A stretch of 64,000 nucleotides of DNA from Pelobacter seleniigenes DSM 18267 (GTDB taxonomy: Bacteria > Desulfobacterota > Desulfuromonadia > Desulfuromonadales > Geopsychrobacteraceae). Position 1 is the stretch's first letter. Every line of letters begins with the position of its first letter. Of this stretch, positions 24,696-33,563 are shown one piece after another. The DNA lies in NCBI RefSeq assembly GCF_000711225.1, contig NZ_JOMG01000004.1:620001-684000 (forward strand), in the 5' to 3' direction. Made by a program: the position numbers and the translations under genes. Under the pieces are notes generated by a model. The model saw only the letters and a program-made list of their open reading frames with translations, did not search any database and was not told the DNA's origin.

Positions 24696-27677
24696 ATGGC
24701 TTTTAGAATCGTTGTCGGCTTTAAACCGGGTGTCAAGGATGCCCGTGGGGAAAGGGTACAAAGGGAGCTCAAAGAACATTTGGGGCTCAAAGTCAAAGCA
24801 GTGCGTACCCTGGACGTCTACACCGTTGATACCCGACTGAGCAATGAAGAGGTGGAAAAGGTGGCGGCGGGTCCGTTTTCAGACCCCGTTATCCAGGAAT
24901 ACGCCATCAATAAGCCCCTGGCCGATGATTTTGATATGTTGATCGAGGTTGGCTATCGCCCCGGGGTTACAGATAACACCGGACGGACCGCAAAAGAGGC
25001 GATCCAGTACCTGACCGGGCGACCGTTTGCCGCCGGAGAAGGGGTGTATACCTCGACTCAATATCTGTTCAGCGGGTTGACTGATAAGGCCCTTGCCGAA
25101 AAAGTCGCGCGGGACTTTCTGGCGAACGGGCTGATTCAGCGCTGGACCATCCTCAGTGCTGCAGAGCTTGATCCGCAGACCGGTGTGCCGGCGACTGTTC
25201 CTAAAGTTGTCAGCGATACGGCTCCGGCGGTCACCAGCATGAATTTGGATATTCCGGACAGTGAACTGCTCGAAATCAGCCGGCAGGGGATGCTGGCCCT
25301 CAACCTGGAGGAGATGGCCTGTATTCAGCGGCACATTGCCGATCCCCAGGTCGTCGCCGAGCGGGAGCGGATTGGACTCGGGGCGGAACTGACCGACGTT
25401 GAACTGGAAGCCATTGCCCAGACCTGGAGCGAGCACTGCAAGCATAAAATCTTCTCTGCCAAAGTCGAGTATGAAGACCAGGAAGGCAACCGTGAGGTCA
25501 TCGACTCTCTGTTTAAAACCTATATCATGGGGGCCACTGCCAAAGTCAGGGAAAACCTCGGGGACAAGGATTTTTGTCTGTCGGTGTTTAAAGACAATGC
25601 CGGGGTGATTGAGTTCAACTCCGATTGGAGCGTGGTCTTCAAGGTTGAAACCCACAACTCGCCGAGCGCCCTTGATCCGTACGGCGGCGCCTTGACCGGC
25701 ATTGTCGGGGTCAACCGCGACGGCATGGGAACCGGCATGGGTGCCCGGCTGATCTTCAATACCGATGTCTTCTGTTTTGCTTCTCCCTTTATGAAAAAAG
25801 AACTTCCGGCCCGGTTGCTGCACCCGCGGCGGATCTTCGAAGGTGTTGTCGAAGGCGTTGAACACGGCGGCAATAAAAGTGGTATCCCGACGGTGAACGG
25901 CTCGATTCTGTTCGATGACCGTTTTGCCGGCAAACCGCTGGTGTATTGCGGGACCGCTTCTTTCATGCCCCGAATGCTCAACGGCAAACCCTGCCATGAA
26001 AAAAAGGTCCAGGTCGGTGATCATATTGTCATGACCGGTGGTCGCATCGGCAAGGATGGAATTCACGGCGCGACCTTCTCTTCTGAGGAACTGCACGAAG
26101 GCTCGCCGGTGACCGCGGTGCAGATCGGCGATCCCATTACCCAGCGGAAGATGTTTGACTTCCTGATCGTGGCCCGGGATCGCGGGCTGTATAACTCGAT
26201 CACCGACAATGGCGCGGGCGGATTGTCGTCCTCGGTCGGTGAAATGGGCGAAGATACCGGCGGCTTTGAACTGCACCTTGACCGGGCACCGTTAAAGTAC
26301 CCGGGACTGCGACCCTGGGAAATCCTCATTTCCGAGGCCCAGGAGCGTATGACCCTGGCGGTTCCGCCGGACAAACTGGCTGAGCTCATGGAGCTGGCTG
26401 CCGATATGGACGTGGAAGCCAGCGATCTCGGCGTCTTTACCGATTCCGGTTATTTCCATTGCCTTTACCAGGGGAAAACCGTTGCCTACCTGAGTATGGA
26501 GTTTATCCATGACGGCCTGCCGCAGATGGTGCTTAGCGCCAAGTGGCAACCCAAGGGCCTGGAAGAACCGGTGCTGATGCAACCGGAAAATATGGGCGCT
26601 GAACTCCACAAGCTGCTCTCCCGGTTGAATATCTGCTCCAAAGAATCCGTGGTCAGACGTTACGATCATGAAGTGCAGGCGGGGACCGTAATCAAACCCT
26701 TGACCGGGGTGACCAATGATGGACCTTCCGATGCCGCAGTGTTCAGACCTTTGCTGGACTCCTTTGAAGGGGTTGTGGTCGCCCATGGGATCTGTCCCAA
26801 TTACAGCGATATCGATACCTACCATATGATGGCCTGTGCCATTGATGAAGGCTTACGCAACTATGTTGCGGTCGGTGGCAATGTCGATCATGTTGCCGGT
26901 TTGGATAACTTCTGCTGGTGCGACCCGGTGCAGAGTGAAAAGACGCCTGATGGTGCCTACAAGGCTGCGCAGTTGGTTCGGGCCAACCAGGCTCTTTACG
27001 ATTACTGTGTCGCTTTCGGGGTTCCGCTTATTTCCGGCAAGGATTCGATGAAAAACGATTACCAGATCGGTGAGAGCAAGATCTCCATCCCGCCGACCGT
27101 GCTGTTTTCAGTCATTGGCAAAATTGACGATGTCCGCAAGGCAACCTCCATGGATGTCAAGCGCCCGGGCGATCTGGTCTATCTGCTGGGCATGACCCGT
27201 GATGAACTGGGCGGTTCGGAATATTATGCCGAATACGGCGCCTTGGGACGGAATGTCCCACAGGTCGACGCCAAACAGGCCCTGTTACGCTATCGAACCC
27301 TGAATCAGGCCCAGCAGCAGGGGTTGGTTGCCTCCTGCCACGATCTGTCCGACGGTGGTCTCGGGGTTGCCCTGGCCGAAGCGGCTTTTGCTGGCGGGTA
27401 CGGGCTTGACATCGATCTGAAGGCGGTGCCGGCGGAGCAGGTCAAACGCGAAGATAACCTGCTCTTTTCCGAGTCGCAAAGCCGTTTGCTGGTGACCGTT
27501 CACCCGCAGGATCGGGAGGCTTTTGAAGAGCTTTTTGTCGGTCAATGTTGTTCTCTGATCGGTACCGTCTGCACAGAGCAGACCTTGACCATCCACGGGC
27601 TGCAGGGACAGCTTCTGGTTGATGAGTCGTTGGAAACGTTGAAAGAGGCGTGGCAAGCGCCGTTGCGGGAGATGTAG
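24696..27677 (+). CDS. purL: FGAM synthase PurL with duplicated PurS-like N terminus
   Basis: A 993-residue phosphoribosylformylglycinamidine synthase that performs the fourth step of purine synthesis with the glutaminase PurQ encoded next. Residues 1-75 and 77-155 are two PurS-like units, each with a G-(F/Y)-(K/R)-PGV-x-D-x-x-GR motif (FKPGVKDARGER; YRPGVTDNTGR). The PurL core follows: TWSEHCKHK, VFKVETHNSPSALDPYGGAL, GLSSSVGEMGED, VPLISGKDSMKND and SCHDLSDGGLGVALAEAAF. It is longer than PurS-dependent small PurL (about 740) and shorter than the large type (about 1300), because the glutaminase is separate. The purQ start follows one base after the stop. Confidence 0.95.
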   Translation: MAFRIVVGFKPGVKDARGERVQRELKEHLGLKVKAVRTLDVYTVDTRLSNEEVEKVAAGPFSDPVIQEYAINKPLADDFDMLIEVGYRPGVTDNTGRTAKEAIQYLTGRPFAAGEGVYTSTQYLFSGLTDKALAEKVARDFLANGLIQRWTILSAAELDPQTGVPATVPKVVSDTAPAVTSMNLDIPDSELLEISRQGMLALNLEEMACIQRHIADPQVVAERERIGLGAELTDVELEAIAQTWSEHCKHKIFSAKVEYEDQEGNREVIDSLFKTYIMGATAKVRENLGDKDFCLSVFKDNAGVIEFNSDWSVVFKVETHNSPSALDPYGGALTGIVGVNRDGMGTGMGARLIFNTDVFCFASPFMKKELPARLLHPRRIFEGVVEGVEHGGNKSGIPTVNGSILFDDRFAGKPLVYCGTASFMPRMLNGKPCHEKKVQVGDHIVMTGGRIGKDGIHGATFSSEELHEGSPVTAVQIGDPITQRKMFDFLIVARDRGLYNSITDNGAGGLSSSVGEMGEDTGGFELHLDRAPLKYPGLRPWEILISEAQERMTLAVPPDKLAELMELAADMDVEASDLGVFTDSGYFHCLYQGKTVAYLSMEFIHDGLPQMVLSAKWQPKGLEEPVLMQPENMGAELHKLLSRLNICSKESVVRRYDHEVQAGTVIKPLTGVTNDGPSDAAVFRPLLDSFEGVVVAHGICPNYSDIDTYHMMACAIDEGLRNYVAVGGNVDHVAGLDNFCWCDPVQSEKTPDGAYKAAQLVRANQALYDYCVAFGVPLISGKDSMKNDYQIGESKISIPPTVLFSVIGKIDDVRKATSMDVKRPGDLVYLLGMTRDELGGSEYYAEYGALGRNVPQVDAKQALLRYRTLNQAQQQGLVASCHDLSDGGLGVALAEAAFAGGYGLDIDLKAVPAEQVKREDNLLFSESQSRLLVTVHPQDREAFEELFVGQCCSLIGTVCTEQTLTIHGLQGQLLVDESLETLKEAWQAPLREM

Positions 27678-27678
27678 T

Positions 27679-28497
27679 ATGGCGAGTCAAGTCAAAGCAA
27701 TCGTTATCGCCGGGTATGGAACCAACTGCGAACGGGAAGTTGCGCATGCCTGTCGGCTTGCCGGAGCGCAAGCGGATATTGTCCACATTGCCGAGTTGCT
27801 GGCCGGGCGTGTGCAACTGAGCGATTATCATTTTCTTAATCTGGCCGGAGGGTTTCTCGATGGCGATGACCTTGGCAGCGCCAAAGCCGGAGCTAATCGG
27901 TTGCTGTATGCACCGGTCAAGGGCAGCCGGGATTCCATTGCCGACCAGCTCAAGCAGTTTATTGCTGCCGGGAAGTTGGTCATGGGGGTTTGCAACGGTT
28001 TTCAGTTGTTGGTGAAAATGGGTTATCTGCCCGCTTTAAACGGGGACTATCGCCAGACCTGCACTTTGACCTATAATGACGGCGGACGCTTTGAAGACCG
28101 CTGGTGCCGGTTGCAAGTCGACCAGGATTCTCCTTGTGTTTATACCTCCGGACTCGAAGAGCTTTATTTGCCGGTCCGACATGGGGAAGGAAAATTTCTT
28201 ACCATTGATGCCACCACCTTGGAACAGCTTGAGAAAAATCATCTGACCGTCTTGAAATATGCCGATGCTACTCTTCAGCCGACCATGAACTATCCGGACA
28301 ATCCCAACGGCAGCGAAGCAGCCATCGCCGGTATCTGTGATCCGAGTGGTCGGTTGTTCGGTCTGATGCCGCACCCTGAAGCTTTTGTCCACCGTACCCA
28401 CCATCCGCGCTGGACCCGTGAAGAACTGCCGGAAGATGGCATGGGCTTGTGGTTGTATCAGAATGCGGTCCGGTTTATTGAAAAAGAGTTGTTGTGA
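27679..28497 (+). CDS. purQ: FGAM synthase glutaminase subunit PurQ
   Basis: A 272-residue class I glutamine amidotransferase that hydrolyses glutamine and feeds ammonia to PurL. The nucleophile elbow is MGVCNGFQLL and the His-Glu pair is in MPHPEAF. Other typical blocks are AGYGTNCEREVAHACRLAGA near the N terminus, NLAGGFLDGDDL, and PVRHGEGKF. The extended C terminus (HRTHHPRWTR) resembles the glutaminase end of the large fused PurL, which fits the intermediate architecture of its partner. It starts one base after the purL stop, so translation is probably coupled. Confidence 0.95.
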   Translation: MASQVKAIVIAGYGTNCEREVAHACRLAGAQADIVHIAELLAGRVQLSDYHFLNLAGGFLDGDDLGSAKAGANRLLYAPVKGSRDSIADQLKQFIAAGKLVMGVCNGFQLLVKMGYLPALNGDYRQTCTLTYNDGGRFEDRWCRLQVDQDSPCVYTSGLEELYLPVRHGEGKFLTIDATTLEQLEKNHLTVLKYADATLQPTMNYPDNPNGSEAAIAGICDPSGRLFGLMPHPEAFVHRTHHPRWTREELPEDGMGLWLYQNAVRFIEKELL

Positions 28498-28521
28498 CCT
28501 TAAAAAGGAGCCTTAAGCTCA

Positions 28522-29931
28522 ATGTTTGATAAATTACACGAAGAATGTGGCGTTTTTGGAATCTTCGGCCACCCGGAAGCAGCCAATCTGACCTATCTCG
28601 GGCTCTACGCCTTGCAACATCGCGGGCAGGAAAGTTGCGGTATTGTCGCTTCAGACGGTATGCGCTTGAAGGCCCATCTGGGTATGGGGCTGGTGGCGGA
28701 CGTTTTCAAGCGGGACGATATTTTCGAACGGCTACCGGGGAGTTCGGCTATCGGCCATGTCCGTTATTCGACGGCCGGCGGCAACGACATGAAGAACTGT
28801 CAACCGATCATGGTTGATTATGCCCGGGGCAGTATTGCTGTGGCTCATAACGGCAACCTGGTCAATGCCCAGGAGATCCGCAACACCCTGGAACAGAGCG
28901 GCTCAATCTTTTCGACCACTGCGGACACTGAAACGATTATCCACCTGATTGCTAGGGCGCAGTCTGATTCATTGATTGAACGGGTCATCGAGGCTTTGAA
29001 TCAGGTTAAGGGGGCTTATAGCCTGGCATTTCTGACCGAAACCCGGATGATTGCGGTGCGCGATCCCAATGGGTTCCGGCCACTGAGCCTGGGCAAGCTG
29101 GACGGCGCTTTTGTGGTCGCTTCGGAATCCTGCGCTTTCGATCTGATCGAAGCCGAATATCTGCGGGAAATAGAGCCGGGTGAGATGATCATTGTTGATA
29201 AAAACGGCATGAAATCCTATTTTCCCTTTCAGCAGGAATCCCGCAATACACCGTGCATTTTTGAATATATCTATTTTGCTCGGCCGGACAGCCGAATTTT
29301 CAACCGGATGGTTTATCCGGTGCGCAAAGAATTCGGTCGCCAGTTGGCGCAGCAATATCCGGTCGATGCCGATCTGGTCATGGCGGTCCCTGATTCGGGA
29401 ATGCCAGCGGCAATGGGCTATGCGGAAGAGGCCGGTCTGCCCTTTGAGCTGGGGCTGATCCGTAACCATTATGTCGGCCGGACTTTTATTGAACCGCAAC
29501 AATCGATCCGCCATTTTGGAGTCAAGCTGAAACTTAACCCGGTGCGTGAAATCATTGAAGGCAAACGAGTGGTCGTGGTCGATGACTCCATTGTTCGCGG
29601 AACCACCTCGCGAAAAATCGTCAAAATGATTCGCAATGCCGGAGCCAAAGAGGTGCATGTGCGGATTTCCAGTCCGCCGACCAGTTTCCCCTGCTTTTAC
29701 GGGATTGATACGCCGTCGCGCAAAGAGCTGATTTCCGCTTCCCATACCATTGAAGAAATCGCCCGTTATATCACCGCTGACAGCCTTAGCTATCTGAGCC
29801 TGGAAGGGCTGCATGCTGCGCTGGCTAAATTCGGCGACCACAAGGTCGATTTCTGTGAAGCCTGCTTCAGCGGCAACTATCCGGTTAAATTCCCCCGGCT
29901 GAAAGATACCAATCAGCTGGGCCTTTTTTGA
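28522..29931 (+). CDS. purF: Amidophosphoribosyltransferase
   Basis: A 469-residue enzyme of the first committed purine step, converting PRPP and glutamine to phosphoribosylamine. The N-terminal nucleophile follows a short propeptide (EECGVFGIFGHPEA; Cys11). Glutaminase motifs include ALQHRGQES and GHVRYSTAGG, and the PRPP-binding loop is VVVVDDSIVRGTTS. The C-terminal cysteine region (DFCEACFSGNYP) with CIFEYIYFARPDS belongs to the Fe-S type found in Bacillus-like PurF. AAAAAGGAG precedes the ATG. It lies 24 bases after purQ in the same operon. Confidence 0.96.
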   Translation: MFDKLHEECGVFGIFGHPEAANLTYLGLYALQHRGQESCGIVASDGMRLKAHLGMGLVADVFKRDDIFERLPGSSAIGHVRYSTAGGNDMKNCQPIMVDYARGSIAVAHNGNLVNAQEIRNTLEQSGSIFSTTADTETIIHLIARAQSDSLIERVIEALNQVKGAYSLAFLTETRMIAVRDPNGFRPLSLGKLDGAFVVASESCAFDLIEAEYLREIEPGEMIIVDKNGMKSYFPFQQESRNTPCIFEYIYFARPDSRIFNRMVYPVRKEFGRQLAQQYPVDADLVMAVPDSGMPAAMGYAEEAGLPFELGLIRNHYVGRTFIEPQQSIRHFGVKLKLNPVREIIEGKRVVVVDDSIVRGTTSRKIVKMIRNAGAKEVHVRISSPPTSFPCFYGIDTPSRKELISASHTIEEIARYITADSLSYLSLEGLHAALAKFGDHKVDFCEACFSGNYPVKFPRLKDTNQLGLF

Positions 29932-29983
29932 AAAAATTGAATAATTTGGAATACTTGCTGATATAGAATCAAGGAGGTTGGTG

Positions 29984-30538
29984 ATGAGCGTAAAAGATGA
30001 ACTGAAGGCTATTATCCGTGAGCTTTCCTATGAGGAACGCGAGGTCACCTTGGCCTCAGGGCGGAAAAGCAATTTTTATTTCGACGGTAAACAGACCACC
30101 CTGCATGCTCGCGGTGGCTTGCTGGTGGGACAGGCTTTTTGGAATGAGGTCAAAAAAATTGATGATCAGGTGGTCGGAGTCGGTGGACTGACCCTCGGTG
30201 CAGACCCGATTGCGACGGCGACCTCGATTGCGGCCCAGTTGGAAGGGTATCATGTGCATGCGTTTATTATTCGCAAAGAGCCGAAAGGGCATGGTACCGG
30301 GCAATGGCTGGAAGGGCGCAAAAACCTTCCGCCGGGATCAAAGGTCGTGATTGTTGAGGACGTGACCACCACCGGCGGTTCCTCCATGAAAGCGGTGGAA
30401 CGTGCCGAAGAAGAGGGGCTGAATGTTGTGGGCATTGTAACCCTGGTGGATCGCGAAGAAGGCGCTCGTGAAGCCATTGAAGGCGGCGGGCAAATTCTGC
30501 GGGCGGTTTTTACTAAGGCCGAAGTTGTCGGAGCGTAA
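29984..30538 (+). CDS. pyrE: Orotate phosphoribosyltransferase
   Basis: A 184-residue pyrimidine enzyme that joins orotate to PRPP to give OMP. The PRPP motif VVIVEDVTTTGGSSMKAVE is complete, and the orotate-binding segment FYFDGKQTTLHARGG is at the N terminus. IRKEPKGHGTGQWLEG carries the catalytic loop. The ATG at 29984 is six bases from a perfect AAGGAGG, so the TTG and GTG just upstream are not needed. It is followed by a strong shared terminator, making it the last gene of the purL-purQ-purF-pyrE run. Confidence 0.95.
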   Translation: MSVKDELKAIIRELSYEEREVTLASGRKSNFYFDGKQTTLHARGGLLVGQAFWNEVKKIDDQVVGVGGLTLGADPIATATSIAAQLEGYHVHAFIIRKEPKGHGTGQWLEGRKNLPPGSKVVIVEDVTTTGGSSMKAVERAEEEGLNVVGIVTLVDREEGAREAIEGGGQILRAVFTKAEVVGA

Positions 30539-30556
30539 GCGCTTTTTCTCATCAAA

Positions 30557-30603
30557 TAAAAAAAATCGGGACGCGCTTAAGTCGCGCTGTCCCGATTTTT
30601 TTT
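30557..30603. terminator. Bidirectional terminator between pyrE and the nadB operon
   Basis: The stem AAAATCGGGACGCGC/GCGCTGTCCCGATTTT, with a short AT-rich loop, is flanked by A-runs on the left and T-runs on the right. It can therefore stop transcripts from both convergent operons. It overlaps the stop codon of the minus-strand gene. Confidence 0.9.
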
Positions 30604-30811
30604 ACTCTTCAGCGGGAATTCGATAAATATCCAGCACCCCTGGGATTTTTCTTAACTCGTCGCAATCTATGTTGTTTGTCGCACCGACGACCCCGAGAAT
30701 AATCCGGTCGGCACCAGTTGATTGGTGGAAATCGCAATCCTGCTCAACCAGGTATTGTTTCACCTCTTCAAGTTCATGTTCCATAACCCGTTTTTTCATG
30801 ATGACCAGCAT
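30602..30811 (-). CDS. Free-standing DAHP-synthase ferredoxin-like regulatory domain
   Basis: A 69-residue protein that matches the small N-terminal ferredoxin-like domain of type I-beta DAHP synthase: MLVIMKKRVMEHELEEVK, then VGATNNIDCDELRKIPGV and the closing VLDIYRI. In Thermotoga-type DAHP synthase this domain confers feedback inhibition by aromatic amino acids. Here no catalytic barrel follows; the gene stops directly after the domain at the terminator. The ATG at 30811 has AAGGAG nine bases upstream. It lies 117 bases after a chorismate mutase gene. It may bind an aromatic amino acid and regulate a partner enzyme in trans; this is inference. Confidence 0.78.
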   Translation of the reverse strand: MLVIMKKRVMEHELEEVKQYLVEQDCDFHQSTGADRIILGVVGATNNIDCDELRKIPGVLDIYRIPAEE

Positions 30812-30928
30812 GTCTGGCGTTCTCCTTAAGAAGATTGCTGCAAAACTGCGCCTCGGGGCTTTTGCGATCAAGTCAGGGGAAGGGCGATTTCCCTGGTATA
30901 CCGCAATGATTTGTCTTCATTCAGGTAA

Positions 30929-31222
30929 TCATAGCTGCGGAGGGCTCTCTGCTCGCCGATTGGCATGGGCGCGTTCCAGGCTGCGGCTTTCATCAATCAC
31001 CCGTTCAAACAGCCGGATAATTGCGGAATTTTCCAGCGGTCCCTGATTGTTCAGCTGCATCCGTTCAAAGATCAGTTTTTCCCGGCGGGGATCGTAAATC
31101 GGCAAATCAAGCTGCTTTTTCAGCTGGCCAATCTGCAGGGCGAGGGTGGCTCGCTCATTGAAAATTCTCAGCAATTCATCGTCGAGTTCGTTGATCCTGG
31201 TGCGGATTGTATCAATATCCAA
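30929..31222 (-). CDS. Chorismate mutase (AroQ type)
   Basis: A 97-residue all-helical AroQ-class chorismate mutase converting chorismate to prephenate. The first helix contains DIDTIRTRINELDDELLRIF with the catalytic Arg, followed by RATLALQIGQLKK (Lys39-type ligand), YDPRREKLIFERM and the C-terminal helix IIRLFERVIDESRSLE. It lacks a prephenate dehydratase or DAHP synthase fusion. It starts 11 bases after nadB and precedes the DAHP-synthase regulatory domain, which suggests joint regulation of aromatic amino acid synthesis. The last residues (RRAESPPQL) are not conserved. Confidence 0.88.
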   Translation of the reverse strand: MDIDTIRTRINELDDELLRIFNERATLALQIGQLKKQLDLPIYDPRREKLIFERMQLNNQGPLENSAIIRLFERVIDESRSLERAHANRRAESPPQL

Positions 31223-31233
31223 GGGGCAGTCCT

Positions 31234-32850
31234 TTAGCTTCCGGACGAGCAGTACTCGGCGCCGGGGATGATGGTGTCATGCTGGAAGTTTTGATCATCG
31301 CGCTCCGGGTGGTCAATGGTGAAGTGGAGGCCGCGGCTTTCGTGGCGGGAGAGAGCGCTTTGAACGATCAATTTGGCGACAGTGGCGATATTGCGCAGTT
31401 CGATCAGGTCTGAAGTGAGCAGGAAATCCCAATAGTATTCGTCGATCTCCTGCTGGATCAGCAGGATCCGGTTCATGGCCCGCTGCAGGCGTTTGTCAGA
31501 GCGGACAATACCGACGTAATTCCACATGCAGCGGCGGATTTCATCCCAGTTGTGGGCGACAATGACTTCTTCATCGCTGTCGGTGGCATTACCGCTATCC
31601 CAGGTCGGTACCGGTGGGTTAGGGGGGTATTGTTTGTCGAATCGTTCCAGGGATAATTGTGCTGCTCTTTTAGCAAAAACAACTCCCTCAAGCAGACTGT
31701 TGCTAGCCAGGCGGTTGGCTCCGTGCAGACCGGTGCAGGCGACCTCGCCGATGGCGAACAGATTGTCAATGTTGGTTTCTCCGTCCTGGTCGACGCGCAA
31801 CCCGCCGCAAAGGTAATGCGCTGCCGGCACCACAGGAATCGGTTCGCGGGTCATGTCGATGCCGTATTGCAGGCAGGTTTCATAGATCATCGGGAAATGG
31901 TCTTTGATGAAGGCCGCTCCTTTATAGGTGATATCAAGGTAGGCGCAGTCGTCACCATATTTTTTCATCTCGCTGTCGATGGCTCGAGCAACGATGTCGC
32001 GGGGGGCAAGATCCTTAAGCGGATGATAATCAGCCATAAAAGCGTAACCATCCGAACGTTTGAGGATGGCTCCTTCGCCGCGCACCGCCTCCGAGATCAG
32101 AAATGATTTTGCATTCGGGTGATACAGGGTGGTGGGGTGAAACTGCATGAATTCCATGTTGGCGACATCCGCACCGGCCCGCCAGCCGATGGCTACGCCG
32201 TCACCCGTGGCGATGTCGGGATTGCAGGTATACAGATAGACTTTTCCTGCTCCGCCCGTGGCTAGAACCGTAAAACGTGCCCCGAAGGTGACGACTTCTT
32301 CATTCTCTTTATCAAAAATATAGGCGCCGAGGCAGCGGTTGGGAGAGACCGGCCGCTGGAGGACTTTGGCTTCGGTAATCAGATCGACCGCGATATGATC
32401 CTGAAAGAGAGTGATATTGGGGTGCTGTTGGGCCGCTTCAACAAGAGCGCGTTCAATTTCCCGGCCGGTGGCATCCTTGGCATGGAGAATTCGGCGGTGG
32501 CTGTGGCCGCCTTCCCGGGTGAGATCATACTCGTTGTCCTGGTTGCGGCTGAACTGAACGCCCCAATTGATGAGATCACCGACCGCCGCGGGTCCGGACT
32601 GGACTACCAGCTCGACAATCTCCGGCTTGGACAACCAGGCTCCGGCGACCATGGTATCTTCTGCATGGGCCCCAAAGCTGTCTTCTTCTGAAAAGACCGT
32701 GGCGATTCCACCCTGTGCCAGCTGGGTTGCTGTAATGTCTATATTCCGCTTGGTTACCAGCGAAACCGTGCCCCGATCAGCAACTTTCAGAGCATAGGTG
32801 AGCCCGGCAATACCGCTCCCGATAACCAAAAAGTCAGTTTCTATTTTCAT
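31234..32850 (-). CDS. nadB: L-aspartate oxidase
   Basis: A 538-residue flavoenzyme that oxidises L-aspartate to iminoaspartate in the first step of de novo NAD synthesis, using fumarate or oxygen as acceptor. FAD motifs are FLVIGSGIAGLTYALK at the N terminus and FTVLATGGAGKVYLYT. Substrate and catalytic blocks include EGGHSHRRILHAKDATGREIE, MEFMQFHPT and VPAAHYLCGGLRVD. The start at 32850 (MKIETDFLV) has GGGAGAA upstream and gives the normal length. It leads an operon with chorismate mutase and the DAHP-synthase-like domain; nadA and nadC are not in the window. Confidence 0.96.
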   Translation of the reverse strand: MKIETDFLVIGSGIAGLTYALKVADRGTVSLVTKRNIDITATQLAQGGIATVFSEEDSFGAHAEDTMVAGAWLSKPEIVELVVQSGPAAVGDLINWGVQFSRNQDNEYDLTREGGHSHRRILHAKDATGREIERALVEAAQQHPNITLFQDHIAVDLITEAKVLQRPVSPNRCLGAYIFDKENEEVVTFGARFTVLATGGAGKVYLYTCNPDIATGDGVAIGWRAGADVANMEFMQFHPTTLYHPNAKSFLISEAVRGEGAILKRSDGYAFMADYHPLKDLAPRDIVARAIDSEMKKYGDDCAYLDITYKGAAFIKDHFPMIYETCLQYGIDMTREPIPVVPAAHYLCGGLRVDQDGETNIDNLFAIGEVACTGLHGANRLASNSLLEGVVFAKRAAQLSLERFDKQYPPNPPVPTWDSGNATDSDEEVIVAHNWDEIRRCMWNYVGIVRSDKRLQRAMNRILLIQQEIDEYYWDFLLTSDLIELRNIATVAKLIVQSALSRHESRGLHFTIDHPERDDQNFQHDTIIPGAEYCSSGS

Positions 32851-32993
32851 TGTTTTCTCCCGGCCGAAACCGACCGTTATTATTTGCATATCAGCACGTC
32901 TGCGGCATTATCGGCGGGGCTTTCAAGGTTGTCAAGCAATAGACCGGTACAATGGCGCTTGACTCTGCTTAGGGGCAAGGTTATAAATTACTC

Positions 32994-33563
32994 ATGTTTG
33001 CTGATATGAGATTGATTTCAATATATTTTCTGGTTGCTTTGGTGTTTTTGCCGAATATTGTCGCTGCCGGTATTTATCGCTATGTCGATGCGAACGGAGG
33101 GGTTCATTTCACCAATGTCCCGACTTCATCGGAATATCGTTTTTACCGGACCGAGGGGGACCGCTATCGGCTGGAATCGCTCATCGCTCACAGCGCTGAG
33201 ACCTTTCAACTGGATCGAGCCTTGATTAAGGCGGTTATCAAGGTCGAAAGTGACTTTGATCCGCAGGTCATTTCCAAGCGTGGCGCCCAAGGGTTGATGC
33301 AACTGATGCCGGAAACCGCTGTGGAAGTTGGGGTTAATAATCCTTTCGATCCTTCTCAATCCATTTACGGCGGTTCCATGTACTTGCGAAAAATGCTTGA
33401 TTCTTTCAATAGGAACTTGGATTATGCTCTTGCCGCTTATAATGCCGGCCCCAATGCGGTACGCAAATATGGTGGAATTCCCCCTTTTGAGGAAACCAGG
33501 AATTACATCAAGCGGGTCAGGCATTATTTCGATTTCTACCGCCGCAATGAGAGTACATTCTGA
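32994..33563 (+). CDS. Periplasmic lytic transglycosylase (SLT domain)
   Basis: A 189-residue protein with an N-terminal signal peptide (about residues 1-24) and a short DUF4124-like segment (GIYRYVDANGGVHFTNVP). A Slt-type transglycosylase domain runs from about 63 to 180. The catalytic Glu is in IKVESDFDPQ; the goose-lysozyme-like motifs GAQGLMQLMPETA and AAYNAGPNAVRKYGGIPP are intact. It cleaves peptidoglycan glycan strands to anhydromuropeptides. Its stop overlaps the pgsA start by one base (TGATG), so the two are translationally coupled. Confidence 0.92.
   Translation: MFADMRLISIYFLVALVFLPNIVAAGIYRYVDANGGVHFTNVPTSSEYRFYRTEGDRYRLESLIAHSAETFQLDRALIKAVIKVESDFDPQVISKRGAQGLMQLMPETAVEVGVNNPFDPSQSIYGGSMYLRKMLDSFNRNLDYALAAYNAGPNAVRKYGGIPPFEETRNYIKRVRHYFDFYRRNESTF

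Noticed and set aside
24879-26276. 465-codon open frame on the minus strand inside purL
   Set aside because: It is antisense to a strongly conserved purL sequence, has no recognisable motif and arises from the GC-biased third positions of the sense gene.
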